Positions 1-5,366 of a stretch of 10,747 bases of DNA are shown here, piece by piece. The first letter of the stretch is position 1. Every line of letters starts with the position of its first letter. The stretch lies in assembly GCA_030635565.1 (NCBI GenBank), contig DAOVYP010000045.1, forward strand, positions 1 to 10,747, in the 5' to 3' direction. The position numbers were made by a program, and so were the translations under genes. This stretch comes from Spirochaeta sp. Lineage in GTDB: Bacteria; Spirochaetota; Spirochaetia; DSM-2461. The notes below the pieces were generated by a model that made no database searches, was not told the origin of the DNA, and saw only the letters and a program-made list of their open reading frames with translations.

Positions 1-2
1 AA

Positions 3-575
3 CATAAAAAGATAGGTATCGGTCCCAACCCGGTAAGCAAAAGCCAGTTCGAAGTGTTTCTTACATCCAACAATATATCATACGAGGATATCGAACTGAG
101 AACTGTCGATTTTGAGGGGAAAGAACTGCTTCTGAAAGGAGAAATCGATGCCCTGGACGCGGTTGAATACGCTATCCCCAGGACCGAGGGGAAAGGGTAC
201 CGGGTTAACTTCATCCCCTACACAAGCTCCGGCGTACCTGATTCACCCTTCCTGGTTTTTACCGGAACTGCTGTGTGGGTTGAAGAACACGGCGATATGC
301 TGACGAAATTTTTCAGATGTTTAAAAAAGGGGTTTTCCCTTGTACAACGCTGGAATGAAAAAGAATGGGAATCCTACACCAGAACATGTAAAGACCGAAC
401 GCCCCATGAAGAAATGAACATCTGGAAAGCCACACTCCCCCTGATGGATGACGGCGGAACCTTGTTCGAACAGAACATTCCGGAGATAGAAAAATTGCAG
501 GATATCTTACACCAGAAGGGTCTGCTCCAGGAGAGATACACCATCGCAGATATTTTTATAAACTCGTACATCTGA
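3..575 (+). CDS. NMT1/THI5-like ABC transporter substrate-binding protein, C-terminal part (5' end outside window)
   Basis: The reading frame is open from the left edge, so the gene starts upstream and only about 190 C-terminal residues are visible. A GTG at 54 is internal and is not a credible start, because family-like sequence (KKIGIGPNP) precedes it. That segment resembles the 'GKKIGV' strand opening the second lobe of NMT1/THI5-type periplasmic binding proteins. It is followed by LLLKGEIDALDAVEYA, the 'L..GEIDA' ligand-cleft motif of the family, then by a helical region, and it ends in IADIFINSYI, like the 'D.FTNEYL' end of these proteins. Such proteins deliver small organic ligands (thiamin precursors, sulfonates, other small organics) to an inner-membrane ABC importer. 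The ligand cannot be read from the sequence. It lies 137 bases before the catabolic operon on the same strand, so a substrate-uptake role for that operon is plausible but inferred. It stops with TGA. Confidence 0.75.
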   Translation, partial: HKKIGIGPNPVSKSQFEVFLTSNNISYEDIELRTVDFEGKELLLKGEIDALDAVEYAIPRTEGKGYRVNFIPYTSSGVPDSPFLVFTGTAVWVEEHGDMLTKFFRCLKKGFSLVQRWNEKEWESYTRTCKDRTPHEEMNIWKATLPLMDDGGTLFEQNIPEIEKLQDILHQKGLLQERYTIADIFINSYI

Positions 576-658
576 TACTGATGGAGTCTTTGCAGGATCC
601 TCGAGGCTGCCGCTTTGCCTTCGGTCAATCCACAAGACCGGATATCGAAGCCCTCTTT

Positions 659-664
659 AGGAGG
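659..664 (+). promoter_or_regulatory. Perfect Shine-Dalgarno (AGGAGG) serving a leader ORF, not the annotated gene
   Basis: AGGAGG at 659-664 lies 7 bases before a GTG at 672, the normal spacing. It is about 48 bases from the ATG at 713, too far to serve that start directly. The bases just before 713 are pyrimidine/AT-rich and contain no Shine-Dalgarno. The site therefore points to translation starting at 672. Confidence 0.5.
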
Positions 665-671
665 TTACCTG

Positions 672-716
672 GTGCTCTTGTTTGACTATTCACTTTATTA
701 TTACCATCCCATATGA
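672..716 (+). CDS. Possible 14-codon leader peptide, translationally coupled to the dehydrogenase
   Basis: GTG at 672 opens a 14-codon frame reading MLLFDYSLYYYHPI and stopping at TGA 714-716. The stop overlaps the ATG of the next gene as ATGA (713-716), a classic arrangement for translational coupling. The peptide has four tyrosines in 14 residues, three of them consecutive. It could be a coupling or attenuation leader for the catabolic operon, since the downstream gene lacks its own Shine-Dalgarno. It is far too short for homology, and chance cannot be excluded. The only support is the Shine-Dalgarno at 659-664 and the overlapping stop/start. Confidence 0.35.
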   Translation: MLLFDYSLYYYHPI

Positions 717-1687
717 CCTCTTCAATAAAATGCGTAGGAGTCCTGGGAACCGGTGTTATCGGTTCAGGCTGGGCAACTTTGTTTGCTAAGGAAGGGATGG
801 ATGTATTCCTGCATGACAGCCGCCCGGAACTGATTACAAAATGCAGGCAGCAAGCATCCTCCAATCTGGATTTTCTGTTTGATCAGGGCCTAATAAGTAC
901 TCGCGTGTGTGATGAGGCCAAAACGAGGCTGCTGCCGGTGAGTAATCTCGCTGAACTTGCCGCAAAGAGTGACTATATTCAGGAATCGATTGCGGAAGAC
1001 TACGATATTAAAAAAAGCTGCTACCGCCAACTGGATGATCTTGCCGCTGCGTCCACCCCGATTGGCAGCAGCACATCCGGTCTCCTGATGACGGAGATAC
1101 AGAAAGTCATGAAAACCCCCGAGCGTGCCTTTATTGCCCATCCGTTTACTCCGTCCCACCTTGTACCCCTGGTAGAACTCGTTCCGGGCCGTCAAACCGA
1201 TCCCAGGGTTCTGGAGGATGCCGCCGTATTTTTCACCTCTCTCGGCAAGGTTCCGGTTATCCTGAAAAAAGAGGTACCCGGCCATATTGCAAACCGTCTG
1301 GCGGCCGCACTCTGGCGCGAAGCGATTCATCTGGCCGCCGAAGGAGTCGCCGATGTGGAAGATATCGACAAGGCCCTCTTTGCCGGACCGGGACTGCGGT
1401 GGGCTATTATGGGGCAGCATCTCACCTACCATCTGGGGGGTGGTGAAGGCGGCTACCGGCATTTCATCGAGATAATCGGTAACAGTTTCGAGGCATACTG
1501 GCGGGATATGCCGACCTGGACAAAGATTCCGGCGGACGCAAGGGAGAAAATCGTTGCCGGTGTACAGAAAATGGTTAAAGATCGTACATATGACAATCTG
1601 TGTGCCGAACGTGACGAAAAACTGATCTCAATAATCAAAACGTTGTATGAAGAGGGAGCCGACAAAGGTGCTTCGTCGCCTTCTTAA
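713..1687 (+). CDS. 3-hydroxyacyl-CoA dehydrogenase family protein, L-carnitine dehydrogenase-like
   Basis: A 324-residue NAD-dependent dehydrogenase. The N-terminal Rossmann fold shows GTGVIG at residues 12-17. The catalytic set of the 3-hydroxyacyl-CoA dehydrogenase family is in place: Ser122 in STSG, His143 in AHPF, Glu155 in PLVELV and Asn194 in HIANR, with the usual spacing (Ser to His 21, His to Glu 12). The C-terminal half carries GPGLRWAIMG (225-234) and GGGEGGYRHF (242-251), which resemble L-carnitine dehydrogenases more than fatty-acid enzymes. The length also fits that group (about 320 residues, against about 280 for 3-hydroxybutyryl-CoA dehydrogenase). The expected reaction is oxidation of the 3-hydroxyl of carnitine or a similar small 3-hydroxy acid to the 3-keto form with NAD+, in the cytoplasm. 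ATG 713 is the first start after an in-frame stop at 683 and has no Shine-Dalgarno of its own; coupling to the 672-716 leader may explain this. It is the first gene of a four-gene operon. L-gulonate dehydrogenase is an alternative substrate class. Confidence 0.8.
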   Translation: MTSSIKCVGVLGTGVIGSGWATLFAKEGMDVFLHDSRPELITKCRQQASSNLDFLFDQGLISTRVCDEAKTRLLPVSNLAELAAKSDYIQESIAEDYDIKKSCYRQLDDLAAASTPIGSSTSGLLMTEIQKVMKTPERAFIAHPFTPSHLVPLVELVPGRQTDPRVLEDAAVFFTSLGKVPVILKKEVPGHIANRLAAALWREAIHLAAEGVADVEDIDKALFAGPGLRWAIMGQHLTYHLGGGEGGYRHFIEIIGNSFEAYWRDMPTWTKIPADAREKIVAGVQKMVKDRTYDNLCAERDEKLISIIKTLYEEGADKGASSPS

Positions 1688-1701
1688 AAAAGGAGTACTG
1701 C

Positions 1702-2691
1702 ATGACCACACAGTTTCCGTTGAAGACCGGGAAAGGTCGGCTGTTTATCCAGCCGGATGCGGAAGCCGGGCGTGAAATATCCCGCCGTAAAGACAAACGG
1801 CTCGTCAGCAAACTCACCACTGTCAAAGACGCGGTAAACCGTTACATTCATGACGGCGATTACCTGGCACTTGGAGGTTTCGGATCGAACAGAATTTCCA
1901 CGTCACTTCTACATGAGATCGTTCGGCAAAAGAGAAAAGACCTCGGTCTCGCGGGGCATACTGTGACTCATGATTGTCAGATACTGGCTGCGGGCCGGTG
2001 TTTTAACCGCTGCGACATAGCCTATGTCGTCGGACTTGAAGCCCGGGGGCTTTCAAGAAACGCCAGGAGTATGTTCGAAGACGGTAGCGTTGAAGTTACC
2101 GAATGGACGAATGCCTCCCTGGCCTGGCGCTTCAAGGCAGCGGCCATGGGGCTGCCCTTCCTCCCTGCCCGAGTGATGATGGGAACCGATACCTTTGAAT
2201 ACTCAGGATCGAAGGAAATCCTCTGCCCCTTTACCGGAAAGAAACTTCTTGCCCTTCCGGCGCTATCCCCCGACGTCGCTTTGATCCATGTTCACAGGGC
2301 CGATATTCACGGCAATTGCCAGATCGATGGAATAATAATGGCCGATGACGATATTGCCAAAGCCTCAAAGCGGGTGATAATTACCACCGAAAAAATCATC
2401 CCGGTTGAAGACATCCGTCGAGAACCAAACCGAACCGTTATACCGTATTGGTGTGTCGACGCGGTAATCGAAATGCCTTTCGGATCGTATCCGGCCAATA
2501 TGCCCGGCGAATATTTCTCAGATGAGGATCATCTCAAGGAGTGGCTCGCCGCAGAAAAAGATCCGGAAACCTTTAAAGCATTCCTGGAAAAGAATATTTT
2601 CGGCTGCTCTGATTTTTATGAATACCTGCAGATAAACGGCGGTATCGAAAAGATCAAACTCCTCCGGGAAAAAGAATTCTTATCCAACTGA
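1702..2691 (+). CDS. CoA-transferase subunit A (glutaconate CoA-transferase type, family I)
   Basis: A 329-residue protein of the family I CoA-transferase alpha-subunit type. The core begins near residue 40 with VKDAVNRYIHDGDYLALGGFGSNR, matching the N-terminal glycine-rich 'GGF..NR' segment of GctA-like subunits. HVHRADIHGNCQIDG lies in the middle and a conserved MPGEYFSDE stretch near the C-terminus. The first 40 or so residues form an extension absent from short GctA proteins, but I recall similar ones in environmental homologues. It should pair with the next gene product to move CoA from an acyl-CoA donor to a carboxylic acid. In this family the catalytic glutamate is in the partner subunit. 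The start follows AGGAG at 1691-1695, 14 bases after the dehydrogenase stop. It ends in a tandem TGA-TAG stop. The acyl substrates cannot be told from sequence. Confidence 0.85.
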   Translation: MTTQFPLKTGKGRLFIQPDAEAGREISRRKDKRLVSKLTTVKDAVNRYIHDGDYLALGGFGSNRISTSLLHEIVRQKRKDLGLAGHTVTHDCQILAAGRCFNRCDIAYVVGLEARGLSRNARSMFEDGSVEVTEWTNASLAWRFKAAAMGLPFLPARVMMGTDTFEYSGSKEILCPFTGKKLLALPALSPDVALIHVHRADIHGNCQIDGIIMADDDIAKASKRVIITTEKIIPVEDIRREPNRTVIPYWCVDAVIEMPFGSYPANMPGEYFSDEDHLKEWLAAEKDPETFKAFLEKNIFGCSDFYEYLQINGGIEKIKLLREKEFLSN

Positions 2692-2705
2692 TAGAGGATA
2701 CTTAT

Positions 2706-3476
2706 ATGGCTGATTTTAACAGCATGGAATTGATGATTTGTATTGCGGCGCGGAGCCTGGAAGACGGAGCGGTCGTTGTGGTCGGTACCGGCGCGCCATG
2801 TGCCGCCGCGATGCTTGCTCAGAAAACAAACGCACCGAACCTGGTAATCATGTTCGAAGCCGGCGGTATCGCTCCTCTCCTTCCAACTATGCCGATATCG
2901 GTCGGAGACTCCCGTACAACCCATAAGGCATTGATGGCCTCCACCATGGCCGAGATAATGGAGAATTGTCAGAGAGGATTGGTGGATTACTGCTTTCTCG
3001 GCGGAGCCCAGATCGATCGGTTCGGCAATCTTAATTCCACAATAATCGGATCAGACCACAGCAGACCGAAGGTCAGGTTTCCGGGAAGCGGCGGTGCCAA
3101 TGATCTCGCGTCCCTCTGTTGGCGCACTATGGTTGTTACTCCCCAGGACAATAAACGATTTGTAGAGAAGCTCGATTTTTGCACCACCCCGGGTTTTCTC
3201 AACGGCGGCAGCTCCCGGGCAGACTCAGGTCTTCCTGAAGGCACAGGTCCTTACCGGGTCATTACCGATATCGGCGTATACGGTTTTGCTCCTGATACGA
3301 AGGAGATGCAGTTGTTGTCGCTTCATCCGGGTCGAAACACCGATGATGTGTGCAATAATTCCGGATTTGAAATCCTCATACCTGAAAAATACGAATACAC
3401 CCTTGAACCCACCGAAGAGGAACTCCGTGTGCTTCGCGATGTTGTCGACCCTTTGCGATATATCATCGGCAGATGA
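2706..3476 (+). CDS. CoA-transferase subunit B (glutaconate CoA-transferase type, family I)
   Basis: A 256-residue beta subunit. Glu51 in FEAGG occupies the place of the catalytic glutamate of family I CoA-transferases (Glu54 in the Acidaminococcus glutaconate enzyme), where the gamma-glutamyl-CoA thioester forms. This argues for a true transferase rather than an IpdAB-type hydrolase lacking this residue. Other family marks are GGAQIDRFGNLNST (99-112) and the glycine loop FPGSGG (125-130). It lies 14 bases after subunit A behind a GAGG ribosome-binding site, and the two should form one alpha/beta enzyme. In this operon it could exchange CoA with acetoacetate, giving acetoacetyl-CoA; that is inference from the neighbouring dehydrogenases. 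Like subunit A it ends in TGA immediately followed by in-frame TAG. Confidence 0.87.
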   Translation: MADFNSMELMICIAARSLEDGAVVVVGTGAPCAAAMLAQKTNAPNLVIMFEAGGIAPLLPTMPISVGDSRTTHKALMASTMAEIMENCQRGLVDYCFLGGAQIDRFGNLNSTIIGSDHSRPKVRFPGSGGANDLASLCWRTMVVTPQDNKRFVEKLDFCTTPGFLNGGSSRADSGLPEGTGPYRVITDIGVYGFAPDTKEMQLLSLHPGRNTDDVCNNSGFEILIPEKYEYTLEPTEEELRVLRDVVDPLRYIIGR

Positions 3477-3497
3477 TAGAGAGGTAGGAGAAGACAC

Positions 3498-4265
3498 ATG
3501 AGAAAAAAAACGGTTCTTGTTACCGGCGCCGGAAGCGGTATCGGCAGAGGATTGATGTGCGGTCTGGCGGAAGAAGGATTCAAGGTTATCGGAACCGATA
3601 TGAATCTGGAAAACGCCCGGAAAACAGCCGACATCGTTCGCCAGAATGGAGGTGAGGCGGAAGCGTATTCTCTCGATATGACTCATGACAAAGATCTGTC
3701 AATGTTGATGGATGAACTCGGCAACCGGAAAGTTGACGTCCTGATCAATAATGCAGGGCTTCAGCATGTTGCTCCCCTGGAAGAGTTCCCTGATGAAAAA
3801 TGGGACCTCCTGATTCGGGTTATGCTGATCGGTTCGGCCCGGATGATGAAGGCGGTTTTACCGCTCATGCGGAAAAATGGTTTCGGCAGGATTATTAATA
3901 TCGGTTCGATTCATTCCCTGGTGGCTTCCCCCTACAAGACCGCCTACACCGCGGCCAAGCACGGTCTCCTGGGCCTATCGAAGGCGGTTGCCCTTGAAAC
4001 CGCGGACTGTGACATTACCGTGAATACGATTTGCCCCGCCTATGTAAAGACAGCGGTGGTGGAGCGGCAAATCGCGAATCAGGCCAGGAGCCATAAGATT
4101 TCAGAGGATGTCGTTATCAGGGATATAATGCTCAAACCGATGCCGAAGGGTGCCTTTATCACAATTGAAGAATTAACGGGAATCGTGAATTTCCTGATCA
4201 GTGAGGCAGCCAGAAACATTACAGGGCAGACAATTACCGTCGACGGCGGCTGGACGATTCGGTAA
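3498..4265 (+). CDS. bdhA: D-3-hydroxybutyrate dehydrogenase (SDR family)
   Basis: A 255-residue short-chain dehydrogenase interconverting D-3-hydroxybutyrate and acetoacetate with NAD(H) in the cytoplasm. The cofactor motif TGAGSGIG is at residues 9-16 and NNAG at 84-87; catalytic Ser137, Tyr150 and Lys154 are present. The substrate-binding set I recall for the Pseudomonas fragi enzyme (Gln94, Ser142, His144, Lys152, Tyr155, Gln196) is reproduced with a constant offset of five: Gln89, Ser137, His139, Lys147, Tyr150, Gln191. This is strong support for the specific assignment rather than a generic SDR. NNAGLQHVAPLEEFP is also characteristic. It starts 21 bases after the CoA-transferase B stop behind GGAG (3487-3490) and is the last gene of the operon. 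Its 3' end overlaps the convergent propeller gene by 32 bases. Confidence 0.9.
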   Translation: MRKKTVLVTGAGSGIGRGLMCGLAEEGFKVIGTDMNLENARKTADIVRQNGGEAEAYSLDMTHDKDLSMLMDELGNRKVDVLINNAGLQHVAPLEEFPDEKWDLLIRVMLIGSARMMKAVLPLMRKNGFGRIINIGSIHSLVASPYKTAYTAAKHGLLGLSKAVALETADCDITVNTICPAYVKTAVVERQIANQARSHKISEDVVIRDIMLKPMPKGAFITIEELTGIVNFLISEAARNITGQTITVDGGWTIR

Positions 4266-5262
4266 TGGCGCTTGCAATCCGCCAGGTTCCATTCTTATCA
4301 CAGGATGCGTAATACATCCGGTATCTGTGATTGTCTATTTTGATCAGAGACATGTCCTCGGCATGCACGGCATCCACATCGGTATCTTCATATCCTCCAC
4401 CCTCGATCACACACTGACCCGCATCCCACTTCAGACCGTCACTCGAAAAAGAAATGAATATCCGTGATCGATAGCCGGCCATATCGCTTGCAATTGATGC
4501 TGCCGCGAAGTCTTCACTGAGTCTGTCATCCCGGCTCGGATGCTTTGGTACAACTGTACCATGAGGCAGGTCCTGCCATGCCGAATAGAACATGGTCCAC
4601 CTATCACCAGCCCTCGATGGCCGGACAACTTCTGCCGCCGTAATCCCGGAACTTTCGTACTGAGATTGTCTGTCACCCATGCGATAACCGGGTTCAATTT
4701 CAAATTTAAGACCATCCGGCGTAACAGCACTGACTATCTGAGATCTTTTTTCGCCGAAGATTGATTCGGCAGCGGTACAATACAGCCGGCCCCGCCCATC
4801 GGACAACCGGATATAACGAGGGCCGCCAAGGCCCTCAAATCCCTGAAGCCTGATACCATCTTCATGTTCCCAGTGAAGCATGTCGGATGAAACAGCGCTG
4901 CAGATCACGTTGGGCTCGCTCGCCGAACCCCGAGACTCAAAATACATACGCCATACGCCATTATCACATAGGGTAACCGACGGTGCGATTATTCGCAGAC
5001 TCATATGAGCCAGTTCAGGCTGAGGTTCGAGCCTGATGCCCGGTTCGGTCCGGAAAATCAGCCCGTCATCAGATACCGCACTGAGGATATATCCCTGGCA
5101 ATAACGGTATGGCTTAGCAGGACCAACTGCCGTGTAAAAGAGTCGAAATCCACCCGAAGGAATACGAACAACACCCGGTGCCTGCAGTTTGGAACTGTCG
5201 AGGTTTCTGGAACCCTCAAGACGCGTGCCTGGTTCTTTGTGCCATCTGTTTGTTATACCCAT
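4234..5262 (-). CDS. Predicted cytoplasmic five-bladed beta-propeller protein (glycoside-hydrolase-like fold)
   Basis: A 342-residue protein with clear internal repeats. Segments of the type SAVS.DGL.F..EPG.RL recur at about residues 60-79, 121-140, 177-195 and 269-286, with a partial N-terminal copy (EPGTRLEG, 10-17). Between them alternate strands such as GFRLFYTA (38-45), VWRMYFES (103-110), RWTMFYSA (221-228) and RYRMYYAS (313-320). The roughly 60-residue period gives five units, the architecture of the GH43/GH32/GH68-like five-bladed propellers ('arabinanase/levansucrase/invertase' superfamily). I cannot place a catalytic acid triad, so enzymatic activity is not established. There is no signal peptide or membrane segment, unlike secreted glycan hydrolases, so it is probably cytoplasmic. 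It ends in SSSRRRR. The start ATG 5262 has a weak AGGGA upstream. It is convergent with, and overlaps, the 3-hydroxybutyrate dehydrogenase gene. The true function is unknown. Confidence 0.65.
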   Translation of the reverse strand: MGITNRWHKEPGTRLEGSRNLDSSKLQAPGVVRIPSGGFRLFYTAVGPAKPYRYCQGYILSAVSDDGLIFRTEPGIRLEPQPELAHMSLRIIAPSVTLCDNGVWRMYFESRGSASEPNVICSAVSSDMLHWEHEDGIRLQGFEGLGGPRYIRLSDGRGRLYCTAAESIFGEKRSQIVSAVTPDGLKFEIEPGYRMGDRQSQYESSGITAAEVVRPSRAGDRWTMFYSAWQDLPHGTVVPKHPSRDDRLSEDFAAASIASDMAGYRSRIFISFSSDGLKWDAGQCVIEGGGYEDTDVDAVHAEDMSLIKIDNHRYRMYYASCDKNGTWRIASAITESSSRRRR

Positions 5263-5322
5263 TCTGATATTCCCTATTAATCCTTTAATGTTAATTACAA
5301 TATCAAAATTTTTTAACAGACT

Positions 5323-5360
5323 GGAGGATCTTTCAGAATGGTAATTTTGAAAGCTCCTCC
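5323..5360 (-). terminator. Strong hairpin after the SARP-type gene; terminator-like but lacking an adjacent U-tract
   Basis: GGAGGATCTTTCA (5323-5335) and TGAAAGCTCCTCC (5348-5360) form a 13-bp stem with a single T-C mismatch and a 12-base loop. It begins 6 bases past the stop of the large regulator gene and lies before the propeller gene. Reading the minus strand, the stem is not followed directly by a run of T (the nearest, four Ts at 5307-5310, is about 12 bases on). It could be an imperfect intrinsic terminator, an RNA-stabilising 3' hairpin, or a protein-binding inverted repeat. Confidence 0.45.
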
Positions 5361-5366
5361 GTTACT

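Noticed and set aside
622..640. Small inverted repeat (CGGTC / GACCG) between the binding-protein gene and the leader ORF as a terminator
   Set aside because: The stem is only 5 bp with a 9-base loop and no following T-run; it is within chance expectation.
890..1462. A 190-codon minus-strand open frame antisense to the dehydrogenase
   Set aside because: The plus strand has the full catalytic set of a known family; the antisense product resembles nothing and has no ribosome-binding site that I can see.
3225..3686. Minus-strand open frames across the CoA-transferase B / 3-hydroxybutyrate dehydrogenase junction
   Set aside because: They overlap two well-supported genes and their translations show no family features.
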